64,000 bases of DNA. Source: Balanoglossus misakiensis. Lineage: Eukaryota; Hemichordata. The notes below the pieces were generated by a model. The model was not told where the DNA came from. It worked only from the letters and a program-made list of their open reading frames with translations, and ran no database searches. Location: the NCBI GenBank assembly GCA_040954595.2, contig CM082589.2:9424001-9488000 (forward strand). The letters run 5' to 3'. A program made the position numbers and the translations under genes. The stretch's first letter is position 1; each line of letters opens with the position of its first letter. Of this stretch, positions 42,505 through 52,463 are shown piece after piece.

Positions 42505-43380
42505 TTACTGTAGGTAGTGATGCAAACACTTCGCTTTGACATGGGTATAAAAAGCATATGGGGATTTCAAGTTGATTATAAATCCCGATGTTAATACATG
42601 GCCAAAAGCACTGTAATTTGACATTGCTAATGCAATGGTGACACTATATCTGATTCTTTGCATCAGGGCAAATGGCGAAGCAGCTTGATGATGCATCAGG
42701 ATAGATGGTGATGCAAGCTCTGCACTTTGACATGGGTATAAAATGCTTGCTGAGGGGGATTTAAAGTTGTCGAAACAAACTTGATGATGCATCAGGGTAG
42801 ATGGTATTTCAAGCCCTTCACATTGACATTGGAATATAGTGCATATGGGGATTTAAAATTGATTGTAAATCCCCAGGTTAATACGTGGCCAAAAGCACTG
42901 TAATTTGACATTGCTAATGCAATGGTGACACTATATCTGATTCTTTGCATCAGGGCAAATGCCGAAGCAGCTTGATGATGCATCAGGATAGATGGTGATG
43001 CAAGCTCTGCACTTTGAAATGGGTATAAAATGCTTGCTGAGGGGGATTTAAAGTTGTCGAAACAAACTTGATGATGCATCAGGGTAGATGGTATTTCAAG
43101 CCCATCACATTGACATTGGAATATAATGCATATAGGGATTTCAAGTAGATTATAAATCCCTGTGTTAATACGTGTCCAAAAGCACTGTAATTTGACATTG
43201 CTAATGCAATGGTGACACTATATCTGATTCTTTGCATCAGGGCAAATGGCGAAGCAGCTTGATGATGCATCAGGATAGATGGTGATGCAGGCTCTGCACT
43301 TTGACATGGGTATAAAATGCTTGCTGAGGGGGATTTAAAGTTGTCGAAACAAACTTGATGATGCATCATGATAGATGGTA
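42505..43380 (+). repeat. 287-bp units in the satellite
   Basis: Landmarks at 42505, 42792 and 43079 are spaced by exactly 287 bp. Each unit joins a full monomer to a shortened one, marked by gggggatttaaagttgtcga, and a related unit appears at about 44180. This is a compact two-monomer derivative near the right edge of the array. Confidence 0.8.
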
Positions 43381-44370
43381 TTTCAAGCCCTTCACATTGA
43401 CATTGGAATATAGTGCATATGGGGATTTAAAGTTGATTGTAAATCCCTAGGTTAATAATGGCCAAAAGCACTTTTATTTGACATTGCTAATGCAATGGTG
43501 ACACTATATCTGATTCTTTGCATCAGGGCAAATGGCGATACAGGCTTGACGATGCATCACGGTAGATAGTGATGCAAACACTTCGCTTTGACATGGGTAT
43601 AAAAAGCATATGGGGATTTCAAGTTGATTATAAATCCCGATGTTTATACATGGCCAAAAGCACTGTAATTTGACATTGCTAATGCAATGGTGACATTGAA
43701 TCTGATTCTTTGCATCAGCGTAAATGGCGAAGCATGCTTGATGATGCATCACAGTAGATAGTGCTGCAAACACTTCGCTTAGACATGGGTATAAAAAGCA
43801 TATAGGGATTTCAAGTTGATTATAAATCCCTGTGTTAATACGTGTCCAAAAGCACTGTAATTTGACATTGCTAATGCAATGGTGACACTATATCTGATTC
43901 TTTGCATCAGGGCAAATGGCGAAGCAGCTTGATGATGCATCGTAGTATATGGTGATGCAAGCTCTGCATTTTGACATAGGTATTAAATGTATATGCATGG
44001 GTATTTAAAGTTGTCTGTAAATCCCCAGGTTAATACGTGTCCAAAAGCACTGTAATTTGACATTGCTAACGCAATGGTGACACTATATCTGATTCTTTGC
44101 ATCAGGGCAAATGGCGAAGCAGCTTGATGATGCATCAGGATAGATGGTGATGCAAGCTCTGCACTTTGACATGGGTATAAAATGCTTGCTGAGGGGAATT
44201 TAAAGTTGTCGAAACAAACTTGATGATGCATCAGGGTAGATGGTATTTCAAGCCCTTCACATTGACATTGGAATATAGTGCATATGGGGATTTAAAGTGA
44301 ACTCTAAATCCCCAGGTTAATACGTGGCCAAGAGCACTGTAATTTGACATTTCTAATGATGGTGAGATGT

Positions 44371-44500
44371 TGTTTGCTCCCCAGGGAGTTGAATGGAATA
44401 GTAAGGTCCAACGACCTAGGTCAAATTACCATGGGACAACTTTAAAGCATGTTGAGATTTAATGTGCTACATAAGTTATAAATATTATATTAATATTTAG
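44371..44500 (+). mobile_element. SINE 3' fragment at the satellite edge
   Basis: gtttgctccccagggagttg, ggtccaacgacctaggtcaa and the tail (taaatattatattaatatt) match the 3' part of the SINE at 46084-46447. The head is missing and the satellite is joined directly upstream (gacatttctaatgatggtga). The identical junction recurs at about 47005-47030. Confidence 0.75.
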
Positions 44501-45131
44501 GGGTTATTACACGAATTTTGGTCGATAACGCGTTGTATTCGAGTGATGTCCGTATTTTGATGAGTTGCGCTTCGCAACGAGTCAAAATACGGACATCACG
44601 AGAATGCGTCGCGTTATCGACCAAAATTCGTGTAATAACCTCTTTATCATACATGCCTACCTATAAAACAGTACGATTTGCAGAAATGCGCCGAGAAAAA
44701 CAATTTCAAATTTGAACCGGGCGCTGGGATCACAGTAGTAGCCATGTTGTGACGTATGACGTGTGGGCCGTAGTATCATTTTAAGGGGGTTGGCAGCTTT
44801 CATTACGATGGGCACATCCGCATTCTAAATAAAATTGTCTACGTTCTCTTTCAAAATATCATGTTAACAATTATTTTGCATTGAGAATTTCGAAGAACTA
44901 AAAATGATGCATTCAACATGACAAAACCGCCAGCTTTGAAAACTTTATTACAGCTTCTAATAACCGAATTTTACAACACCCCTCTCCACTATGCCCCGTG
45001 TGTCGCTCGCGCGCGCAGTGAACTGTCACACCGAGACGCGGACACGATATTTTCACATTGTGAAATACCGTAAAATATCTTCGGGGCGAGAACAATAGAA
45101 AGTGTTAAATACTGGCGTTGCATGTATGATA
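44501..45131. mobile_element. inserted DNA element with a 66-70 bp arm hairpin at its left end
   Basis: From about 44503 the sequence reads ggttattacacgaattttgg, tcgataacgcg and gtccgtattttga. It is then followed by its complement through tcaaaatacggacatcac, cgcgttatcgaccaaaattc and gtgtaataacc, ending near 44641. The remainder, to gcatgtatgataatatt at 45131, is unlike its neighbours. Paralogous flanks without the insert (atattattacataaacaaca at about 46432 and 47146) show it was inserted into repeated DNA; taatatt at both ends is a candidate target duplication. tcatacatgc after the hairpin is complementary to gcatgtatga at the right end. Confidence 0.65.
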
Positions 45132-46083
45132 ATATTACATAAACAACACTCTTACTTAGCTAAGGAAGTGGTCAGGTGAAATATATTTGCAGAGCTGACC
45201 AATTCTTTAAGGAAAATTAAAGTTGGGTATTTTGGATGTATTCATACCTACAAACTGTGTTATGTATGGGACATTGATGTTGCCTAATACATCTCCACAT
45301 TAACTTGAATTCTTAACGGCAGCTATACAAGGCAGCGTATGGAAAGATCATTGTAAGACATACACAACACTTTTAGGGAGCATGGGAAATGTTCATGAGA
45401 ACTGTGTTCTCGGAGCTCACAAACTGTGTTATGAGAAATTCAAGCTGCTAAACTTGCGTGTCTCTAAATTGACTGAAACTGTGATTATGAGCCAAAGAAG
45501 GCAACGTATAGGAATGTCATTCTACCACATACTGTTACTCAACACTTCTATTAAGCATGGGAAATAGTATTGAGAACAGTATTCTCAAAGTTGACAAACT
45601 GTGTTATGTGTAGAATATCCAAATTGCCTAATTGGCAATCGTTAGCAACCAGTTGTCTTCAAGAGGGTTTGGGGCACCAACCTCAACATGCTTTAGTCTT
45701 TAGTGATCTAGCAAGTTAGCCTGCATATCGAGCAACTGTTAATGGAGTGAGTTGCTCAATGATAGGAAACTCCTTTGTTCATTTTCAAAATAACCAAAAA
45801 TGTGAACAAAACACACTGAATTATGTATGGGATATATGGGATTGCCTAATTTGCGTGTCTCCACATTTACTTAAACTCTCACAGGGAGACAAATGTCACA
45901 GCAGACGGAAAAATGATTATGCCACACAACACTTTTATTTAGCACGGGAACTGGTCTTGGGAAATGGGAGCTGACGCACTGAATTTTTGGAAATTCAAAG
46001 AGCCTAATATGCACGTTTCCATATTTGCTTAAACTCTGACTGGGAGCTGAACAAGGCACTAAATGGAAAGGTCATTGAGCCAC
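45132..46083 (+). repeat. degenerate repeats of about 170-190 bp, second family
   Basis: Recurring phrases are caaactgtgttatgtatggg, ttgcctaatttgcgtgtctc, cacatttacttaaactctca and aacacttttattaagcatgg, spaced at about 170-190 bp and poorly conserved. They recur at 47150-47640. No coding signal is visible; the short ORFs run across the repeat units. Confidence 0.6.
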
Positions 46084-46447
46084 ATAAAGTCATAGTCCAG
46101 TCGTTAGAGCATCAGACCCATAATCAAAGAATCAAGAGTTTGATCCCTGGCATGGTTGTGGTGTTGTGTCCTCTAGCAAGGCAATTTACATCTCCTTGCC
46201 TCTCCCCGCCCATAAGAAAATGGTAATTTGGTGGATCGGATATTGTAATGTGTATGTTCAGGTCAGCTGTGCTGATATAAAAGCTGCACATGTGAGCTGT
46301 TGTTTGCTCCCCATGGAGTGGGATGGAATATTTTAGGTCCAACGACCTAGGTCAAATTACCATGGGAAACACTTCAAAGCAGCACATTGAGATTTATTGC
46401 ATAATGTGCTATATAAGTAATAAATATTATATTGATATTATTACATA
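46084..46447 (+). mobile_element. tRNA-derived SINE, full-length copy
   Basis: The head tagtccagtcgttagagcat is an A-box-like segment, the anticodon-arm-like cagacccataatcaaagaat resembles tRNA-Met, and gagtttgatccctgg matches a B box. A body with gttgtgtcctctagcaaggc, typical of metazoan SINE central domains, follows. The 3' part has gctccccatggagtgggatg and ggtccaacgacctaggtcaa, ending in aatgtgctatataagtaata and an ATT-rich tail. It is transcribable by RNA polymerase III if the boxes are functional, and mobilised by a partner LINE. The parent LINE is not identified. Confidence 0.78.
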
Positions 46448-46517
46448 AACAACACTCTTACTTAGCAAAGGGAGTGGTCAGGTGAACTATATTCGCAGAG
46501 CTGACCAATTGTTTTAA

Positions 46518-46851
46518 GGAGCAAAGTCTCTCTTTCGCCGCCTTTTTTCAATTAATTAAGTTTGATACAAGAACCCGTTTATGTTTTTCTACATGTGGCT
46601 ATATAGTGAATCAACATTCAACCAACAACTTTCATCCCGTTTGTAGAATATGAGAGTAAAAATCTCGCCAAAATGAATAAATGGTAAACACAGATTATTC
46701 ATTTTGGCGAGTTTTTTCATTCTTGTGTGTACAAGTGGGGTGGAAGTTGTGTTTGGTCGAACATTGATTCACTATACAGCCAACATAAACGATGTCTTGT
46801 ATCAAACATAATTAATGGTAAAAAGGGCAGCGAGAGAGACACTTTGTCCCT
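46518..46851. mobile_element. 334-bp palindromic MITE with TTAA target site
   Basis: TTAA flanks both ends (46514-46517 and 46852-46855). The left end reads ggagcaaagtctctctttcg and the right end gagagagacactttgtccct. Almost the whole element is an inverted repeat: tatagtgaatcaacattc pairs with gaacattgattcactata, and ctcgccaaaatgaataaa with attcattttggcgag. Uninterrupted paralogous sequence (gaccaattctttaaggaaaa at about 45199 and 47213) gives the empty site. The ends match the large transposon at 48609-59509, so it is probably a non-autonomous relative mobilised by that transposase. Confidence 0.88.
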
Positions 46852-46909
46852 TTAAGTAAAATTCAAGTTGTGTAATGTGGACGTATTCACATTTACAAAC
46901 TGTTTTATA

Positions 46910-47155
46910 GTCACATGGGGATTAAATGCATATGCATGTGTATTTAAAGTTAACTGTAAATCCCCAGGTTAATACGTGGCCAAAAGCACTGTAATTTGAC
47001 ATTTCTAATAATGGTGAGATGTTGTTTGCTCCCCAGGGAGTTGAATGGAATATTTATGTCCAACGACCTAAATCAAATGACCATGGGACAACTTTAAAGC
47101 ACATTGAGATTTAATGTGCTACATACGTTATAAATATTATATTAATATTATTACA
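46910..47155 (+). repeat. isolated satellite monomer joined to a SINE 3' fragment
   Basis: cacatggggattaaatgcat through cactgtaatttgacatttct is about 100 bp of the 26-44 kb satellite. It is followed by tggtgagatgttgtttgctc, the same satellite/SINE junction as at about 44345-44380, then the SINE 3' part and tail. It is a duplicated copy of the array's right edge. Confidence 0.75.
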
Positions 47156-47639
47156 TAACAAACTTTCTTGCTTAGCAAAGGAATTGGTCAGGTGAAATAT
47201 ATTCGCACATCTGACCAATTATTTAAGGAATATTAAAGTTGGGTAATTTGGACGTATTCATATGGGTGTTGGTCAATGGAAAGTCCTTTGTTCATTTTCA
47301 AAATGGCAACCAAAAATGCGAACAAAACACACTGAATTCTGTACGGGATATTGATGTTGCCTAAATTGCGTGTTTCCACATTTACTTAAACTCTCACATG
47401 GAGACAAATGTCACAGCAAACGGAAAAATGACTATGCTACACACAACACTTTTATTGATCATGGGAAATGTTCATGAGAATTGTGTTACTTTTCGGGGCT
47501 CACGAACTGTGTTATGGGAAATCTGACAAGGAATCTTAACTGTACCACATACACAACACTTTTATTAAGCGTGGGAAATGGTCCTGAGAACAATATTCTC
47601 AGAGCTGACAAACTGTGTTATGTGAAATTCATGTTGCCT
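47156..47639 (+). repeat. degenerate repeats, second block of the 170-190 bp family
   Basis: It continues with the phrases found at 45132-46083 (gaccaattatttaaggaata, ttgcctaaattgcgtgtttc, ctcacatggagacaaatgtc). No coding signal is visible. Confidence 0.55.
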
Positions 47640-48310
47640 ATTTCATGATAATGGCTTGTGGTACACAAGGGTTAACAGCAATCAGCAATTGCTTGTATGA
47701 TAGGTATGATGATCGATTTACAAATTTCAATGGTATAATAATGGGCAACACACGTGGAAGTGTTTAATAAACAGTTAACTAATGTGGTGATGGTTTGTGG
47801 TAAAATTGAGGGTACACAGATTATAATGGGCCAAAACAATGAATATAATAGAGGTTGATGATGGTGAAGGGTTTCATATGAATGGTGTAATAAAGGTTAA
47901 CAAATGTGGTGATAGCTTTGGTGTACAGGGCTGTTGATATCTTTAGTAATGACAAAGGTATAATAATGATAAAAGCTTAAATAAGTGTTTGGGCACAATC
48001 TTCATGATGGTTCATTCATTGGTTAATGTGTATATTTTATTAATATCATGCTATTGTTTATCAGTTAGATCATAATCAGGATTTTTCCATGCACATCGTC
48101 ACCATGATTCAGTGGAATTCTTCGGAATGGTACCTGTGATCATTTTCGCGCATCAACGCATTGTACGTGACAGACATGCAGAAAATATTAACATGTAACT
48201 CACAGGCATAATGTTAAATCTAAACAAATATGTTAGGTTAGCTTTACCTCCCCACGTACCCCATCCTAATTCCAAATTTAGCTTGCTGTGAGGTTTTTGG
48301 GTAGTACCAA
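47640..48310 (+). repeat. flanking repeat X, right copy
   Basis: It matches the 24740-25560 repeat in the same orientation: ttcattcattggttaatgtg at about 48011, cgcgcatcaacgcattgtac, acagacatgcagaaaatatt and ttaggttagctttacctccc. With the left copy it forms a direct repeat around the satellite and SINE region. Confidence 0.65.
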
Positions 48311-48608
48311 TTCGGAAACTTTCATGGTTCATTCATCGAACCAAATATTGGATTTGACACACTGTGCCACGGGTGGGTAAAGCATGGTGAAATGTTGGCG
48401 GTAAACTTTAACCAGGCAGGTCACATGAAATGAAGATATTATCCTTTGAGTTTGATGACATACATGATAAGATATGTCAGTTTTGACACCTTTTTGCAGA
48501 CATAGATGCTGATGTATTTTTTCCATTGGACACAGTAGTCAAAGTCCAGTCTGTGTTTAAAATGATACCCTGGTCACACACAGTGAGAAATATCAGCCTT
48601 TGACTTAA

Positions 48609-48634
48609 AGGGACAAAGTCTCTCTCTTTTTGCC
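48609..48634 (+). repeat. left terminal inverted repeat
   Basis: It begins agggacaaagtctctctctt, follows TTAA, and is perfectly complementary to 59484-59509. The adjoining 48635-48790 (including tatatagtgaatcaacgttc and caccaaaatgaataat) matches the arms of the palindromic MITEs. Confidence 0.9.
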
Positions 48635-48900
48635 TTTTTTTCATTAATTTTGATTCATTCAAGACACTGTGTATGTTATTTTAAATGTTGATATATAGTG
48701 AATCAACGTTCGACCACAAACAAGTTCCATCCCGCTTGTAGACACGAGAGTAAAAAAATCACCAAAATGAATAATCGTTCTTTACCATTTATTCGAGCGC
48801 GGACGCGGGCCGGGCTTCGATCATTACCAATGTGCGCATGTGCAAGGGTATATACACAAAATGAAACGTCATACATATAATTATAGCTGTAGCGACAGTC

Positions 48901-49116
48901 ATGGCGGATGCTTTGGCGTCTGTTCCCAGTAGCAGTGGTAAACGTAAACGTGCTCGTGGCCGCCCACAAACCACTGCTTCGGCAAAAAAAACGTAAACAA
49001 TTGCTGAAACAAGTAGGTCAGATAAACATTTTCTCGGAAATTCATCGTTGGAATGAAATCAAACGCTCCTTGGTATTGGAAACGAACCGCCAAGTCGCAA
49101 AGGTCCTGATCGACCG
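48901..49116 (+). pseudogene. transposase-like gene, exon 1 with homopolymer frameshift
   Basis: ATG at 48901 opens MADALASVPSSSGKRKRARG and reaches an A8 run after the codon for Ser, then a TAA about 10 bases later. With one A fewer the frame continues as KKRKQLLKQVGQINIFSEIH to a clean donor (cg/GTAAGT) whose phase fits exon 2. Basic residues on both sides of the shift support one original frame. An alternative ATG at 48908 opens the downstream frame but gives a hydrophobic, unlikely N-terminus. Confidence 0.7.
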
Positions 49117-50686
49117 GTAAGTACATATTCGTGCATTCACTGTGTACGTACTCCATAGCCAAAGATACGGCGTGAATTGTGTACATGAATTTAGAATCTG
49201 TGTCTCACAGAATCACTGCGAGCATCATCTCAATGTAATTCTAAATGTGCTGTTTCAAGTCGTATTTCACTTAGTGATTTTGCCCAGCGCATACCTCGCC
49301 CTCGACCAGCAGTTGTATGTAGTACGCTGGACCGTTTGTATCAATGTATGACTATGCGAGATAAATTGTACGGTACTGCAATGTTTTTTTTGTTTTCTTT
49401 TTTTTCCTCCGGACAATCTACATGTATTACTGTTATCGAACATACGAGACAATATGCTTTTAGCGGAATTTGGTTGTTCTTTGTTCTGCTACAACTTCCG
49501 TTTTGTTATAGCCAGTTGTGTACATTTCTTGAGCTGTATATGAACTGAAGAAAAATTTGGCTATTTTCTCGTAGTTGTCTTATTCTCACCTTACGTGTCT
49601 GTAACCTGTCCTCTGAAGCAAATTATGGCTGTGTGTAATCCCTTCTAAAGACAGAAATTGGCTACGTAAACAAGCCATTGTAAAGGCAAAAAAAGGTTCA
49701 TTGTGTCTTATTATTTGTGTGGACAGGTATTATGAACATCAAGTTACAGCAACAACAGATGCAGAATTTACCAGGCCTGCATCATCTCCAAGTGGCCAAG
49801 AAAGACTGCAAGTATTTGCACCGTCTATGGAAACTAGGTACCAAATAAATTTTGATCATGATACTTTGAGCTTTGTATAGTACACAATAGATTTTCATAT
49901 TTGATGGGGCTCTTGCAGTATACATGATGTATATTGTTTTAAAGAGGTGACATGTTTTTATGGCTCATGAAAAGTAATTGTGTCCGTAATATAATTTATA
50001 GAAATGAAACAATGAAATGTTGCATTCCACATAGTTATCTGAGTGATAGATGGGAATACCTAAAAGTATATATTTGTTTCTTAAAATTTATAGGCAACGT
50101 GATGATCAAGGACAAGCCACCCAAACTTTTCCTATGACATCAACGCCAGGAAATGGCCATCTTTGTGATATCGAAAAAAATTTAGAAGAATTAGTTGCAT
50201 CAGAAATATCATCAGTCAGGTAGGTGTTTAAGCACTTTTTTTTACATTACATTCAATGCTTCTAGCCACAATCTGTAGTATGAGGAAAAGCCTCTGCTCA
50301 AACTCTCAGGTGACAATAATCAACATAACAATGGCGAAGTATACCTGACATTTGCCCTCCAATAAACAACCAAAATCATCCTATACAATTTATTCAGTGT
50401 GTTGACCAAGACATTCACGTCTATGGTTTTAATCCAGCAAACATAGGTTTTTCACTGCTTACTGGTTGGGGGATTAGGGGGAACTGGAACCTACAACGTT
50501 TGTGCAGACCTAGTTTGTCATGTATCAAATTTTAGTCTTTTTTTTTTCTTTGTACAGGGTTTCTTCCATCTCTGGAATTGCAGAGATAGATGTTCAGGAG
50601 ATAGGAGAATCATCACAAGAGAAACCTATGGAATCTACAGAAGGCCCATCACAGCCAGTACAAAGTGAAAGGTATGACACTGTCTT

Positions 50687-51098
50687 TTCTTACACTCCCC
50701 GTACGCTGGGAGTGTGAGAACAGAGTGTGGGAACAAATTGTTCTCACAATCTCACTGAATAGAAAGCTGTATATGACGCGAGTGCTGATTGGTTGGCAAA
50801 GTGTTCTGTCGCTACGCGCACTAAATTTTATCCAATGGCGCGATGTGTATTACAGGCACAGAGACTACAACGTGCCCCCAGACAACAATTCCAGAGTCAT
50901 TTATTCAATGTTTTTAACGAACTTGGCTAATTTGTGACCGTGTGAGAAAAAGAATCTCACACACCAAGGACCTGGGATCATATTTCTCACACTCGTCGGG
51001 GATATTCTGTCCCACACGAGCCACAGGTGAGTGTGGGACAGAAAATCCCCAACTCTTGTGAGAAATATGATCCCAGGTCCTTGGGAGTGTGAGATTCT
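50687..51098. mobile_element. hairpin-bearing element in intron 4 of the transposase-like gene
   Basis: gaatctcacacaccaaggac, ctgggatcatatttctcaca and ggggatattctgtcccacac (about 50952-51017) pair with the following gtgtgggacagaaaatcccc, tgagaaatatgatcccaggt and ccttgggagtgtgagattc (about 51031-51097). Arms are about 66 bp with a loop of about 14 bp. The upstream cgctgggagtgtgagaacag at about 50705 repeats the terminal motif, so the full insertion probably starts near 50690. Confidence 0.6.
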
Positions 51099-52270
51099 AT
51101 TAATCTGAAGATAAACTGTAATTAGGTAAACTTTTATAGTGAAATGTGGCTTTCCCCCCTCTTTTGTACCTTTTGTGATAAACATTAATCTCCTGCTTTA
51201 GGACAAAAGCAGGAGCGACTGCTTTACATACATGTAAATGTACTAATTTCTAACTCCCTTGCTTATGCTTGTGTGAATAAGTTATTCTGTGTAGCTATCA
51301 ACATGAAAATATTTCTTAGAAAGCAAAATGGCAAATGTTTACCAATCACCCTAAATTTACTTGTGTGAAACCAAGATAGAGAGGAACCTGTAAAAATAAG
51401 CAGTGATGCTGCTGTCCCTGTGTGCCCCTGTCACTTTGTTTCAGAGTTCAATTTTCATGTGTGTTATATTTAGTTCACAGCTGTAAATTAGTTCAGTACA
51501 TATTGCCGTCTCATGTGTGCCTATTTTGTCATTTTTTTCTCCAGCGGCCGTGTAAGATTTCCAAGAAATTTGTCTGAGTCTTTCATCAATCCATTTGAGT
51601 AAGTTTTCCTTATTCTATTGTCATATACGGCATGCATGTATCCCTTGCTTGAGCAAGCCTTTTCGATTGCTTCTTTTCTCCTGTTACACTAAATTTAAAT
51701 TTGTTGGGAAAATCAGTTTCATGACATGCATCACGTGTGTCAGAACATTTGCTTGTACCTAAATTCATGGGAAATGTTTTCTTTCTTTTTTGTGCTTATG
51801 AGTGACTATATGTATTTTTAGTGAGCAGCATTGTCCCACTATTCAGATTAATTCCTTGGTTTTATTACTACCAGGTTGAGCATTGATATTTCTGAGGAAG
51901 ACAAAGAGGAAGACATGAACCTATGTGACGATGATGATTATGACTATGAGCCCAGCTTTGATATTTCTATAATGTAAGTGCGCATTTATCACTATCATCA
52001 AAGTTCCTTATTGGATGGGTACACAACAAATGGAAGGCAAAATATCCTCATGGTTAAAAAAAGCCTAAGTGTTGGACGCTAAAATTCATATATATGATAA
52101 ATTTTCTTTTATGAATGAAACATCAACTTACAACATTTGTACTAACAGCTTACTGACAAACTCTGATGGACAAGTCTTGAGCATTGTTAGGATTTTTTGT
52201 CCATTTCTCAGAACTAATGGCGTGCAGGTGGTTCCTGCCATTGGTGACGACGATATTGAAAGTGACGGTG

Positions 52271-52271
52271 G

Positions 52272-52302
<31 letters not shown>

Positions 52303-52463
52303 ACACCATCACCGGGTCTGCAGAGAGTTGTCACAGAAGAAGATGGGGAAAGCCTCCTTGGTGACTCTACAACATGTCTGGTTTTTTTGAACCAGCTTCT
52401 GGCCCTTGGCAAAAAATCTATTAGGCAAGTCTGTGCATTGAAGTCTTGCAGTGGATTGATATC
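52271..52463 (+). repeat. long target-site duplication, copy 1
   Basis: From the gatgatgat run through gaaacaccatcaccgggtct to gtggattgatatc, this segment of exon 7 recurs at 53652-53841 on the other side of the LINE. The copies differ by one GAT unit and two substitutions (gtttttttga/gtttctttga and ctggccc/ctgacc). Confidence 0.88.

Larger units (their letters stand above)
26240..44370 (+). repeat. 18-kb satellite array, monomers about 180-196 bp
   Basis: Monomers share ggttaatacatggccaaaag, cactgtaatttgacattgct, attctttgcatcagggtaaa, agcttgatgatgcatca and tgacatgggtatttaatgc. Successive ggttaata phrases at 26513, 26704, 26900 and 27079 give spacings of 191, 196 and 179 bp. Roughly 95 monomers fit. 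The minus-strand ORFs through the array (MLHHLSIFNVTLALV and relatives) recur with the repeat, so I treat them as by-products. The right edge runs into a SINE fragment at about 44371. Confidence 0.92.

Noticed and set aside
26254-44231. Dozens of minus-strand ORFs of 60-106 residues (HHLSIFNVTLALV type) across the satellite
   Set aside because: They recur exactly with the repeat periods and switch frames between monomers, with no splice or domain evidence. They are open only because the monomer lacks stops in some phases.
46084-46160. Functional tRNA gene at the SINE head
   Set aside because: The A and B boxes are recognisable but the acceptor stem does not close and a SINE body and tail follow, so it is a tRNA-derived SINE.
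52128-52412. Minus-strand Ser-run ORF (SSSSSSSSSS) and the first 45 residues of the 400-residue minus ORF ending at 53790
   Set aside because: These are antisense readings of the Asp-rich transposase exon (gat repeats). Only the part from 53651 leftward belongs to the LINE.
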